Positions 41,824 through 50,157 are shown, counted from the first letter of the stretch. The stretch: DNA of 64,000 nucleotides from Bin87 sp965116565 (GCA_965116565.1 OZ220699.1:1-64000), one strand, 5' to 3'. The notes: a model not told the origin generated them from the sequence alone. Made by a program: numbers and translations.

Positions 41824-42258
41824 TCAGGCCGGTTCCGCAACGAATACGGGGATCCTCCGCGTGGTCCGGCCCTGGTATTCCTCGTACGGCGGGAACGCCT
41901 CCACCGCGATGTCCCAGAGCCGCGCCCGTTCCGCGTCGTCCCGCACCTCACGGACGCGCATGGAATACACGTCGGTCTCGTCCCGTATCTCCACGTTGTT
42001 GTCGGCCCGCAGGTTGTACACCCAGACGGGGTTATTCGGCGCGCCGCCCATGGAGGCCACCAGCACGTAGTTGTTGCCGTCCTTGACGCGCATCAGCGGC
42101 GTCTTGCGGATGGCGCCGCTCTGGTTGCCGCGGTTGGTGACGATGATGACGGGCAGCCCGGTGTCGCGCAGGGTGGTGCCTTCGGCGCCGCCGCTCCCTT
42201 CGTACACCTCGACCTGCTCGCGCACCCAGTCCCTGGTTGACGGTATGTACTCGGCCAT
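41824..42258 (-). CDS. F420-type nitroreductase (Ddn/DUF385 family)
   Basis: A 144-residue split-barrel protein of the deazaflavin-dependent nitroreductase family: VIIVTNRGNQSGAIRKTPLMRV, then NYVLVASMGGAPNNPVWVYNL and VEIRDETDVYSMRVREV. Relatives reduce substrates with cofactor F420H2, so the host may make F420. AAGGAGCGAACT precedes the ATG. Confidence 0.88.
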   Translation of the reverse strand: MAEYIPSTRDWVREQVEVYEGSGGAEGTTLRDTGLPVIIVTNRGNQSGAIRKTPLMRVKDGNNYVLVASMGGAPNNPVWVYNLRADNNVEIRDETDVYSMRVREVRDDAERARLWDIAVEAFPPYEEYQGRTTRRIPVFVAEPA

Positions 42259-42290
42259 AGTTCGCTCCTTTCGATTGGTTGTGGAGTCAC

Positions 42291-42354
42291 ATCATAACCG
42301 CAACGCCACGTGAGTTGTCCATCCCGCGGGCGGCCACGTCAAACCCGCTATAAT
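42291..42354. promoter_or_regulatory. Divergent promoters of Ddn-like and ThDP-enzyme genes
   Basis: Plus strand: a perfect TATAAT (42349-42354) lies 28 nt before the ThDP-enzyme start; no good -35 is seen. Minus strand: TGGACA (42321-42316) and TATGAT (42296-42291) are 19 nt apart, before the Ddn-like gene. Confidence 0.4.
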
Positions 42355-42381
42355 GCCTCTGCACTTTTCTGGAGGTCCAAC

Positions 42382-44025
42382 ATGGACGGCAAGACCGCAT
42401 TTGCGACGATCCTGGAACGCGAGGGCGTGGACGTCGTTTTCTGCTTCCCCAACAACATCCTGATCGACGCCTGCGCCGCCGCCGGCATCCGGCCCATCAT
42501 CTCCCGCATGGAGCGCACGGCGGTCAACATGGCCGACGCCTATAGCCGCGTCAACAACGGCAACAGGAACGGCGTGGTGCTGGTGCAGGGCGGCCCCGGC
42601 ATCGAGAACGCTTTTTCCGGCGTCGCGCAGGCCTATGCCGACTCGTCGCCCCTGCTCATGGTGCCCAACCATCCCGGCACCAGACGGCACGGCACGTCGT
42701 CGGACTTCAACGCCGCCCGCAACTACGAGGGCGTCACCAAGTGGTCCGATTCGGCCAACCACACCGACCGGATTCCGGAGATAATGCGCCGCGCGTACAC
42801 GCAACTGCGCACCGGCCGGCCGTACCCCGTGCTGGTCGAAATGCCCAACGACGTGCTGGCCGGCGAGATCTCCGAGGAACAGTTCCACTACCAGCCCCAG
42901 CGCAGGCATCGCTCGGCCGGCGATCCCCGCGACGTGTCCCGCGTCGCCGAGATGCTGGTCAACGCCCGCCGTCCCGTCATCTACGCGGGACAGGGCGTGC
43001 TCTACGCCGAGGCAACGCCGGAGTTGGTGGAACTGGCCGAACTGCTCAATGCGCCGACCATGACCACCACGCTGGGCAAGAGCGGCTTCCCGGAGAACCA
43101 CCCGTTGGCCCTGGGAGCCGGCGGCAACACCGGCACGAAAATGGTCGGCGATTTCCTCGCCAGGAGCGACGTGGTGTTCGGCATCGGCACCAGCTTCCAG
43201 AAGACGCTGGCCTCCGCGCCCGTGCCGGCCGGCAAGACCGTCATCCAGTCCACCATCGACGAGAAGGACCTGAACGGGGAGTATCCGCTGGAGGAGATCA
43301 TAGTGGGCGACGCCAAGCTCGTCCTCGCCCAACTCATCGAGGAGGTCAAGGACCGCCTGGGCGCGGACGGACGCCGGGGCGATGAGTCCGTGGCCACCGA
43401 GATCCGACAGGTGCGGCTGGAATGGATCGCCGAGTGGATACCGCGCCTGTCCAGCAACGACGCGCCCATCAGTCCCTACCGCGTGGTGTATGAGCTGAAC
43501 GCGCGCCTCGACAAGGCCAACAGCATCGTCACCCACGACTCCGGCAACCCCCGCGACCAGATCGTGCCCTTCTACGCCGCCACCACGCCGCGCGGCTACA
43601 TCGGCTGGGGCAACTCGACACAACTGGGCAGCGGCCTGGGCTACGCCATGGGCGCCAAGGTGGCGTTCCCTGAGAAGACGTGCGTCAACCTCATGGGCGA
43701 CGTGGCCGTGGGCATGGCCGGCACCGACTTCGAGACGGCGGCCCGCGAGCAGTTGGGCATCATCACGGTGATCGTCAACAACGGCGCCATGGGCGGCTAC
43801 GAGAAGAACATCCCCATCGCCACCGAGCGCTACCGCACCAAGTACGTCACCGGCGAGTATGCAGCGATGGCGCAGTCGCTGGGCGCCCACACCGAGCACG
43901 TCACCGATCCCAACGAGGTTGGCCCCGCCATCGAGCGCGCCAAGGAGATCTCCGCAACCGGCCAGCCGTGCGTGCTGGAGATCATCACCCGCGAGGAGCC
44001 GGTGTTCTCCCAGTACTACCGGTAG
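42382..44025 (+). CDS. Thiamine diphosphate-dependent enzyme (acetolactate synthase-like)
   Basis: A 547-residue enzyme of the ThDP-dependent decarboxylase/synthase superfamily (acetolactate synthase, oxalyl-CoA decarboxylase, benzoylformate decarboxylase). N-terminal PYR domain with the catalytic Glu in ISRMERTAVNMADAYSRV, a central FAD/ADP-like domain (PVIYAGQGVL...TTLGKSGFP), and a C-terminal ThDP site LMGDVAVGMAGTDFETA... VIVNNGAM, where the usual GDG reads GDV. GGAGGTCCAAC precedes ATG 42382. Reaction unknown. Confidence 0.85.
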   Translation: MDGKTAFATILEREGVDVVFCFPNNILIDACAAAGIRPIISRMERTAVNMADAYSRVNNGNRNGVVLVQGGPGIENAFSGVAQAYADSSPLLMVPNHPGTRRHGTSSDFNAARNYEGVTKWSDSANHTDRIPEIMRRAYTQLRTGRPYPVLVEMPNDVLAGEISEEQFHYQPQRRHRSAGDPRDVSRVAEMLVNARRPVIYAGQGVLYAEATPELVELAELLNAPTMTTTLGKSGFPENHPLALGAGGNTGTKMVGDFLARSDVVFGIGTSFQKTLASAPVPAGKTVIQSTIDEKDLNGEYPLEEIIVGDAKLVLAQLIEEVKDRLGADGRRGDESVATEIRQVRLEWIAEWIPRLSSNDAPISPYRVVYELNARLDKANSIVTHDSGNPRDQIVPFYAATTPRGYIGWGNSTQLGSGLGYAMGAKVAFPEKTCVNLMGDVAVGMAGTDFETAAREQLGIITVIVNNGAMGGYEKNIPIATERYRTKYVTGEYAAMAQSLGAHTEHVTDPNEVGPAIERAKEISATGQPCVLEIITREEPVFSQYYR

Positions 44026-44069
44026 TGGTGAACTCGTTCGTGCTATTCTTATCGTACGAGGGATGCACC

Positions 44070-44345
44070 ATGAAAACCATCACCCTAACGGTCGACGAAG
44101 CTACCTACCACCTATACCAAAATCGGGCCGAAACGGCGGGAATTTCCGTGGAAGATTGGGTTATCGCACGCTTGGCGGGGGTGACGCCCAAACCGGTTTC
44201 CAAAGCAGAACCGGAACGCCTGCGTCAGCAGTGGCAGGATCTGATGGCCAGAATCGACACCCGGCGCAGCGGCCAAAACTGGGAAACCCCGTACGAGCCC
44301 AAACTGACACGCGACGAATTGCACGACCGGAATGCGCTTCGTTGA
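44070..44345 (+). CDS. Antitoxin of VapBC-like module
   Basis: A 91-residue protein. N-terminus MKTITLTVDEATYHLYQNRAE fits a ribbon-helix-helix DNA-binding fold; the tail (RRSGQNWETPYEPKLTRDEL) likely binds the toxin. GAGGG lies 8-9 nt before the ATG. It overlaps the downstream PIN toxin by 14 nt. Confidence 0.78.
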   Translation: MKTITLTVDEATYHLYQNRAETAGISVEDWVIARLAGVTPKPVSKAEPERLRQQWQDLMARIDTRRSGQNWETPYEPKLTRDELHDRNALR

Positions 44346-44766
44346 TACCAACATCCTCGTCTATTCAGTCAGCCTTGCCCCGGAAGATGCCGTCAAACGG
44401 CGACTGGCGCATGACCTGCTTCTCGAAAGCGACCTCGCTCTGTCAGTGCAGGTTTTGCAGGAGTTCTATACCCAGGTAACGCGTCCGCCACGCCCAACGC
44501 GCCCTTGGGCGATAAGCCATGACGAGGCCGTAGCAACCATAGCGTTACTGCAACGCCTAACGGTGCAGGAAACTACACTCGAACTTATGCAAAATGCCTT
44601 CGCCCTCCACGCCCGGTTCGGCCTGAACTATTGGGATTGCGCCATCCTCGCCGCTGCCCACCTGCTCGGATGCGATGTGGTGTACTCCGAGGACATGAGC
44701 GACACGCAGGACTATGACGGGCTGCGAGTGATCAATCCCTTCGCCCCATCAGCCCAGCCCGCGTAG
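44332..44766 (+). CDS. vapC: PIN-domain toxin (VapC-like)
   Basis: A 144-residue PIN RNase. MRFVDTNILVYSVS opens with the first Asp; Glu in VLQEFYTQVTR, Asp in LNYWDCAILAAA, and Asp in YSEDMSDTQDYDGLRVINPF complete the acidic site. Coupled to the antitoxin by overlap. Confidence 0.88.
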   Translation: MRFVDTNILVYSVSLAPEDAVKRRLAHDLLLESDLALSVQVLQEFYTQVTRPPRPTRPWAISHDEAVATIALLQRLTVQETTLELMQNAFALHARFGLNYWDCAILAAAHLLGCDVVYSEDMSDTQDYDGLRVINPFAPSAQPA

Positions 44767-44814
44767 TCGCAGTTGCCGCGGCCATCGATCGAACGAGCCG
44801 GATGCCGGGTCGGT

Positions 44815-44840
44815 GCGGTGATTAGCCATCTAATCGCCGC
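44815..44840 (+). terminator. Hairpin after VapBC module
   Basis: An 11-bp stem (GCGGTGATTAG / CTAATCGCCGC, one T-G pair) with a 4-nt loop, 49 nt after the toxin gene. No T-run. The remaining gap to 45019 holds only a possible -10 TATACT at 44980. Confidence 0.45.
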
Positions 44841-45019
44841 AATTGGTGCGTAGATTAGCGTCAAACCGTACGCTCCAGGGCCTACTCAAGCCGTGCTTCA
44901 GGAACCGGCAACGAACACGATGCGCTTGGTAAAGACAGGTCTCGATGAGGTCTGCCGCATCCGGTCGAGTACGACGTGCTATACTTCAGCCCACACCGCC
45001 TGGGAAGCATCAACAATCA

Positions 45020-45379
45020 ATGGTTGCCAAGTTCGAGTCTCTTGCCATCAACCGTCGCGACGGGTCTGCGCATCCCGCCGTCGTGGAGTTCGCACGGGGC
45101 GTCGACGGCGTGTCGCCCGTTGCGGACGTGATGGAAACGGCGATACGCATCACGAAAGCCGCATTAGCGGGCACTGTGGAACCGGAGATCTCGGTGGACG
45201 AAGATGGCGCATTGTCATTGGACTTGCGGTTGTCCAGTGGGTTGAGGATGCTTGCGGAGCTGCCCATCGACGGCTCACTGGACGTTGGAATCTACGATGA
45301 CCGGGATTCTGGCCAACGGGCACGGGAAGTCGAGTACCTGTCCGATGCGACCGCGGATGATCTGATCGCCCTGCTCTAA
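45020..45379 (+). CDS. Unknown small protein, linked to 45388 gene
   Basis: A 119-residue protein, start ATG 45020. No known family: SLAINRRDGSAHPAVVEFARG, a helical stretch VMETAIRITKAALAG, then a beta-rich DEDGALSLDLRLSSG...LDVGIYDDRDSG and an acidic C-terminus. A similar fold is seen in some small proteins linked to toxin-like genes. It is 8 nt upstream of the next gene. Confidence 0.6.
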   Translation: MVAKFESLAINRRDGSAHPAVVEFARGVDGVSPVADVMETAIRITKAALAGTVEPEISVDEDGALSLDLRLSSGLRMLAELPIDGSLDVGIYDDRDSGQRAREVEYLSDATADDLIALL

Positions 45380-45387
45380 ATCTATCC

Positions 45388-45831
45388 ATGCCAGTACCGC
45401 CGGACGATATGTTGTGCCGGTTCATCAGCCCCATGCATTGGAGCACACGCGAGAACCAGCCCAGGGAGGGAGCGTTCAAGCAGGAAGGTCTGTCGGTGTG
45501 GCATTACGGGCGCTTGCTTGAAAACGATGTGCGACTCGAAGATCTGCTGATAGAAAACCTGGCAGGGTTCGGACAGGCCCACCACTTGGCCGGGGACTAT
45601 ACGGATCTGGCCCGGGAGGTGTCCGAAAAATCCGGCGAGCCTTTCGAGGTCCAGGTTGAGTGGCGACCGGAGTACGAACACGTAGGACGCCCCTGGCATC
45701 GCTGGCGCTACGCCCACGTTCAGGTTGAGGCAATCGCTGGTCCCGCGCAGTTTTTGCGCCGATACCGCAAGTTGCTCACCGTTAACTCACGGGTCGTAAT
45801 TCCCCCTGATCTACCGGACCCATTAGGTTAA
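45388..45831 (+). CDS. Unknown protein, partner of 45020 gene
   Basis: A 147-residue protein without a recognised family. Notable pieces are MLCRFISPMHWSTRENQPR at the start, LSVWHYGRLLENDVRLEDLL, and WRPEYEHVGRPWHRWRYAHVQ, rich in Trp, His and Arg. It has no clear ribosome-binding site and starts 8 nt after the preceding stop, so it depends on translational coupling. The two genes form a unit. Confidence 0.6.
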   Translation: MPVPPDDMLCRFISPMHWSTRENQPREGAFKQEGLSVWHYGRLLENDVRLEDLLIENLAGFGQAHHLAGDYTDLAREVSEKSGEPFEVQVEWRPEYEHVGRPWHRWRYAHVQVEAIAGPAQFLRRYRKLLTVNSRVVIPPDLPDPLG

Positions 45832-45840
45832 CGCTCACCC

Positions 45841-47436
45841 GTGTCCGAGCCACCCATCATCGTCATCGGCGGCGGGCCTGCCGGTTCCTGCGCCGGCGCC
45901 CTCCTCGCACGCCAGGGGCACGCTGTCGTCCTGCTGGAGCGCGAACGCTTCCCGCGGGCCCACGTCGGCGAGTCTCTGCTGCCGGCGAGTATCCCCATCC
46001 TGGACAATCTGGGCGTGATGGATGAGATCCAGCGCGCCGGCTTCACCATCAAGCGCGGCGCTACCATGATCTGGGGAGCCGATCGCCAACCCTGGAGCTG
46101 GTACTTCAGCGAGACCAACGCCAGCAACCCCCACTCCTACCAGGTGTGGCGCTCCGAGTTTGACGCCATCCTGCTGAACAACGCCCGCCGCGCCGGCGTG
46201 GACGTGCGCGAGGGCTGCCAGGCCACCAGCGTCGTGTTTGACGATGGCGGAACCGCCGTGGCTGTCCACTGCCGTCCCGTCGATGGTTCAGATGGCGAGA
46301 CCGAGTTGTCGGCCCGTTACGTGGTCGACGCCAGCGGACAGGGCGGCCTGCTTTCCCGCCAGCTTGGGCTGCGGCAGTGGGACGACTTTTTCCGGAACCT
46401 CGCCGTGTACGGCTACTACCAGGGCGGCGACCGGCTGCCCGCGCCCGATGACGGCAACATACTCATTGAATCGCAGCCGAGCGGCTGGCTGTGGCACATT
46501 CCCCTGCGCGACGGCTGGGCCAGCGTGGGCGCGGTGGTGGACGCCGAGACGGGCCAGCAGGGTATCCGCAAGCACGGAGCCCGCCGGTTCCTTGAATCCC
46601 AGGTTGCCGCTGCCCCCCGCCTGTCCGAAATGCTGTCCTCGGCCCGATTTGTCGATGACCCCGAAGTGCTGCGGGACTGGTCATACCGTTGCGACTCGCT
46701 GCACGGCTCCGGCTACATCCTCGTCGGCGACGCCGGCTGTTTCATCGACCCGCTGTTCTCGTCCGGCGTGCACCTCGCCCTCACGTCGGCGACCCTCGCC
46801 GCCGCCGCAGTTACCTCAGCACTGGCAGACCCATCCATTGCGGCGCCGGCGGGGCAGGTTTACCAGCAGTTGTACTACAAGGAATACGGACACTTCCGCG
46901 AACTGGCCCGGCTCTTCTACTCCAGCAACCGCACCGCCGATTCATACTTCTGGGAAGCCCGCCGTCTGCTGGACAACGACCCATCCCTGACGCCGCGCCA
47001 GTCGTTCATCCAGGCCGTGGCGGGCCAGCCGGCCCGCGGCTACGAGCGGGTGGTGCTGTCCCACGGCCTTGCGCCGGCCGCGTTCGGCGACAGCGTGGTC
47101 GCCGTGGAGGCGGAACGGCAACGCCGGCAACAAAAAGGTCTGCCGTCCGATGCGCCGCTGCGGTTGGCCGACGGTGTGCTGCTCCAGCGGCAACCGGTGC
47201 TGGCCGATGACCGGTTCGTCTGGGGCGTCGGCCTGATCACCGACGGGCACCCCGAGGGCCTGCCCTGCAGCGCGCTGGTGGCCCAACTGTTGGCGCGTCT
47301 GAACGGCAGACGCACCGCCACCGATGCCATCGCCGACCTCTGCAACGGAATGGACGCCGCGGCCATCAGGCAGGTCGAACCCGCCGCGCGACAGGCGCTG
47401 CAAATCCTCTACGTGGACGGCGCGATAACTACGTAG
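45841..47436 (+). CDS. Flavin-dependent halogenase-like protein
   Basis: A 531-residue flavoprotein. FAD motif IGGGPAGSCAGALLARQG at the start; FPRAHVGESLLPASIPILDNLG and Lys71 in FTIKRGATMIWG; the halogenase hallmark WxWxIP as WLWHIP (216-221); DASGQGG; and a second FAD site VGDAGCFIDPLFSSGVHLAL. A C-terminal region (about 430-531) resembles a PqqD-like peptide-binding domain. No biosynthetic cluster is near. GTG start; the last codon of the gene lies in a palindrome. Confidence 0.83.
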   Translation: MSEPPIIVIGGGPAGSCAGALLARQGHAVVLLERERFPRAHVGESLLPASIPILDNLGVMDEIQRAGFTIKRGATMIWGADRQPWSWYFSETNASNPHSYQVWRSEFDAILLNNARRAGVDVREGCQATSVVFDDGGTAVAVHCRPVDGSDGETELSARYVVDASGQGGLLSRQLGLRQWDDFFRNLAVYGYYQGGDRLPAPDDGNILIESQPSGWLWHIPLRDGWASVGAVVDAETGQQGIRKHGARRFLESQVAAAPRLSEMLSSARFVDDPEVLRDWSYRCDSLHGSGYILVGDAGCFIDPLFSSGVHLALTSATLAAAAVTSALADPSIAAPAGQVYQQLYYKEYGHFRELARLFYSSNRTADSYFWEARRLLDNDPSLTPRQSFIQAVAGQPARGYERVVLSHGLAPAAFGDSVVAVEAERQRRQQKGLPSDAPLRLADGVLLQRQPVLADDRFVWGVGLITDGHPEGLPCSALVAQLLARLNGRRTATDAIADLCNGMDAAAIRQVEPAARQALQILYVDGAITT

Positions 47437-47459
47437 GGGCGAATAGTCATTCGCCCCTA
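47434..47459. repeat. Palindrome carrying stop codons of both converging genes
   Basis: TAGGGGCGAAT-AGTC-ATTCGCCCCTA, a perfect 11-bp stem with a 4-nt loop. The plus-strand halogenase stop TAG is 47434-47436, the first stem bases; the minus-strand gene's stop TGA is 47449-47447, in the loop. Probably a two-way terminator derived from a dispersed repeat. Confidence 0.8.
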
Positions 47460-48922
47460 TCTTGAAGCATACGGACTACGATAAACGCGCCGGCTTTGCT
47501 TACGCCTTCTCCCCATGCTTCGCCATGCATACCAGACGAACGGGCGTCCAGCGCATGGCCCAGTTCGTGGAGCAGCAGGTCATAGTGCTCCGTGGATACA
47601 TAAGGCGTCTGGAAGAATGTTTCGTTGAGATGGGCCTCGTTGAATCGCAATATCGGGGTAGAGGTAGATACCTGACAGTCGGCTAGTTTTTTGTTGTCGG
47701 GTTCGTTGAAGTAACGCACCGTTGCGTTGAGGCCACAGTAACCGGCCATTTCAATAATCCACTCAGCGAACAGGGCCTGGTTGGAACCGGGTTCAGCCTC
47801 ATATTCGCTACGTGGAGGTGGCGGGGTCGGGAATACTTCGTCAGAGTCTTTCACCGCGGCGTGTTTTCGGTACGCCTCTCGTTCTTTGGTGGATAATTCG
47901 CCGTGGCTGATTACCTCGTATCCGGCTTCTCTGGCGCGCGCATCGGCGTCCCGGTCAAGCGAGCTGAAAACCACGTTGGGACCATGGCGGCCGGCTACAA
48001 TCGACTTGGTCGCATCAGGATTGGTTTGCAGATGAGTCGAAGATTGCTTGACCCACTCGGCATTGAAATCGCTCGGTCCCAGCGTCCGGTGCATTTGGTT
48101 GAGGACTTCAGCGTAAATGCGATTCAGGTATCGTTCGCTGACCACATCCCGCTGTTGGGACATAGGAATCCGCTGCATTACATCGACATCCCATCGACAG
48201 TTGATGGCCTGTACGGGTATCCCCATTTCGTAGAGCCATCGCTCGCCGTAGTCATCGGGAGGAGGTTCCACCACGTGGATCTCGGTGGTGCGTGTCGCCG
48301 TCCGCAGGGGTTCTCCGGGAGCGTCCTGCACTACGGTTTCCAGTGCAGCGGAGCGAATCGCCGCGGCGGGTCTGATCTCCACCTGCCGGTCATTGATAAA
48401 TAGGCGACAGTTAGTCGGCGGCCGAAAGCGCTGCAGAAATGCTACTAGGTCGTTGCTCTGCCGCTCATCCCATGGCATAAGGACTCTTACCGCCGTGCCT
48501 TTAACGCGTGAGTTGGCGGTTTCCTTTCGCAGCCCCGTGCGGGGGAAGATAACAGTGTGCCCCTTAGTTTCCACCTCCGCCTCAATCGCAACGCTGATGA
48601 CGTCCTTTTCGCCTATGCTGAAACGGCCTCTTTTCTTGTGATCAAGGCGCTTGTCGGTCTGGCCCATCAGGGTATAAGCATCAGCAATGTTATTGAAGCC
48701 CCGTCCGTCGTCCTCAACTGTGACCATAGTCGTATTGCCATCGGATTGCAGCTCTACGGCAACTCGGCACTCAGTAGCAAACGGAGCTTCATCCCATGCG
48801 TTTTGAATCAGCTCCTTCACTAGATCCCAGGGTTGGCGCCCACTGTTCAGCTCGCGCATCCCTAGTTCGGACACCGCAAAACGTCCGATTGGTGTGCTTA
48901 TTTGGGATCCAGTGGTCGTCAT
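47447..48922 (-). CDS. GHKL ATPase fused to zinc-metallopeptidase motif
   Basis: A 491-residue fusion. N-terminal half is a GHKL (Hsp90/MutL-like) ATPase: N-box VKELIQNAWDEA (Glu37-Asn41-Asp44), G1 VEDDGRGF (70-76) and G2 RGRFSIGEKD. After a linker (about 335-400, Pro- and Glu-rich), the C-terminus has LLHELGHALDARSSGMHGEAWGEG with the HExxH zinc motif at 452-456 and further His and Glu candidates. The last three codons and stop come from the palindrome. Function unknown; defence, chaperone or stress protease are all possible. Confidence 0.82.
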   Translation of the reverse strand: MTTTGSQISTPIGRFAVSELGMRELNSGRQPWDLVKELIQNAWDEAPFATECRVAVELQSDGNTTMVTVEDDGRGFNNIADAYTLMGQTDKRLDHKKRGRFSIGEKDVISVAIEAEVETKGHTVIFPRTGLRKETANSRVKGTAVRVLMPWDERQSNDLVAFLQRFRPPTNCRLFINDRQVEIRPAAAIRSAALETVVQDAPGEPLRTATRTTEIHVVEPPPDDYGERWLYEMGIPVQAINCRWDVDVMQRIPMSQQRDVVSERYLNRIYAEVLNQMHRTLGPSDFNAEWVKQSSTHLQTNPDATKSIVAGRHGPNVVFSSLDRDADARAREAGYEVISHGELSTKEREAYRKHAAVKDSDEVFPTPPPPRSEYEAEPGSNQALFAEWIIEMAGYCGLNATVRYFNEPDNKKLADCQVSTSTPILRFNEAHLNETFFQTPYVSTEHYDLLLHELGHALDARSSGMHGEAWGEGVSKAGAFIVVRMLQDRGE

Positions 48923-48941
48923 GATTTTTAGCCTCGTTGCT

Positions 48942-49523
48942 CTACGGCCTAACCCACGTCTCCGACCACGCGCAACACGCCGAGCTGCTCTGCGCCGGCC
49001 CCCGCATCTCCAGCGACACCACGCCGGGCAACGCCTTGTCGCCCACGGTGACCTGCGCCTGCCGCGCCGGGAAGAAGCAGCTGTACACCCCGTGGGTGCG
49101 CCCTGAAGCCTCGCCGGCCGGGTTGTTGAGCATGTAGGGCGTGAGGAAGTCGTGCCAGCTCAGCACGACGGTCTCCGTCGCCGCTACCACGTGCTCGTTG
49201 TAGGCGCTGTCGATACCGCCGGACCGGCTGAACTCCGCACTGATCACTGGCCGGCTGGTGTCGCCAAATTCAGGGAACAGCATGCTTTCGATCTCTTCCT
49301 GCACGTACCTGGTCATGGCGATGTTGTCGGAGTACACCCGCACCTGGTCGCCGTCCAGGTCCTCACTCTTCAGGAACAGTACGTGTCCGGCGCCGGCCGG
49401 AGTCCACAGCACGCGCCAGTGGCTGGTGCGGGTCCTCTGTGCGCCGCCTTCTTCCTGCGAGAGGCGGATGAAGGAGTTCTCGCCGGTCAAGCGTATCTGT
49501 ACGGGATCAACTGGGCTGGTCAT
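48942..49523 (-). CDS. Unknown protein linked to GHKL-protease gene
   Basis: A 193-residue protein of no known family, start ATG after GGAGAAGAGAATT. It looks beta-rich, with WRVLWTPAGAGHVLFLKSEDL, MTRYVQEEIESMLFPEF and VVLSWHDFLTPYML. It ends 19 nt before the GHKL-protease gene, so the two form a unit. Confidence 0.6.
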   Translation of the reverse strand: MTSPVDPVQIRLTGENSFIRLSQEEGGAQRTRTSHWRVLWTPAGAGHVLFLKSEDLDGDQVRVYSDNIAMTRYVQEEIESMLFPEFGDTSRPVISAEFSRSGGIDSAYNEHVVAATETVVLSWHDFLTPYMLNNPAGEASGRTHGVYSCFFPARQAQVTVGDKALPGVVSLEMRGPAQSSSACCAWSETWVRP

Positions 49524-49543
49524 AATTCTCTTCTCCGGTTGTT

Positions 49544-49927
49544 TCAGGGACGCAGAGTTGGCACGCCGTATGGCGGTATGTTCGGGTCGTCGGTAATTAG
49601 AATCAGGTCTTCAATCTGCGCCTGCGCCACCAGCATCCGGTCGAATGGATCCCGGTGCAGCAGGGGCAGGCGGCCCGCGGTCTTCGCGTGTATTGAGTTG
49701 ATATCCAGCAATCTGAATCGAGAGTCTTCCACAACATGCTCCGGTTCTCTGTCCAGAGGATCCAACTTGCCCAGACCTTGTTTGATCGCCATCTCCCAAA
49801 GACTGGCGACGCTGATGAAAACCCGGTTGGCGGGGTCTCCCATAATTTGGTAGGTCTCCTCCCGCATGATGCGCGACGATGTCGCATACCAAAGGAATAC
49901 GTGCGTATCAGGCAAGTAGTCCGGCAT
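49544..49927 (-). CDS. vapC: PIN-domain toxin (VapC-like)
   Basis: A 127-residue PIN protein of the Sll0205-like type: YLPDTHVFLWYA, SVASLWEMAIKQGLGKLD, HRDPFDRMLVAQA and LITDDPNIPPYG give the acidic residues. It starts 2 nt after the antitoxin stop region and is translated with it. Confidence 0.88.
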   Translation of the reverse strand: MPDYLPDTHVFLWYATSSRIMREETYQIMGDPANRVFISVASLWEMAIKQGLGKLDPLDREPEHVVEDSRFRLLDINSIHAKTAGRLPLLHRDPFDRMLVAQAQIEDLILITDDPNIPPYGVPTLRP

Positions 49928-49929
49928 TG

Positions 49930-50157
49930 CTATTTGTAAAAGTCCTCGATGATGTCCTCAGGGGTGTCGCAGAAATCTTCAGGCACCACGAACTTCCCTT
50001 TCAATACACCCGGACGCGGCGTCGGTCGGTAAGCGTCATGGGGAACCAGTTTGACCCAAGGCTGCCCGTCCCTGGTGATGACCACCTCGCGCTGGAACCA
50101 GGACTGCTGGGCCAGTTCGGCCATCTCTTCCGGCAGTTCATTCACGTCAATCCGCAT
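49930..50157 (-). CDS. Phd/YefM-like antitoxin
   Basis: A 75-residue antitoxin. MRIDVNELPEEMAELAQQ begins a Phd-type fold; VVITRDGQPWVKLVPHDAYR is the conserved strand region. ATG 50157 follows GGAGGTAAGCGAA exactly, which decides the start. Partner of the PIN toxin downstream. Confidence 0.85.
   Translation of the reverse strand: MRIDVNELPEEMAELAQQSWFQREVVITRDGQPWVKLVPHDAYRPTPRPGVLKGKFVVPEDFCDTPEDIIEDFYK

Noticed and set aside
41529..41951. A long N-terminal extension of the zinc-ribbon protein
   Set aside because: It would overlap the Ddn-like gene out of frame, and GGAGG marks the GTG at 41528 as the start.
42292..43899. 535-codon minus-strand frame opposite the ThDP-enzyme gene
   Set aside because: Shadow of a well-supported enzyme; no motif or start.
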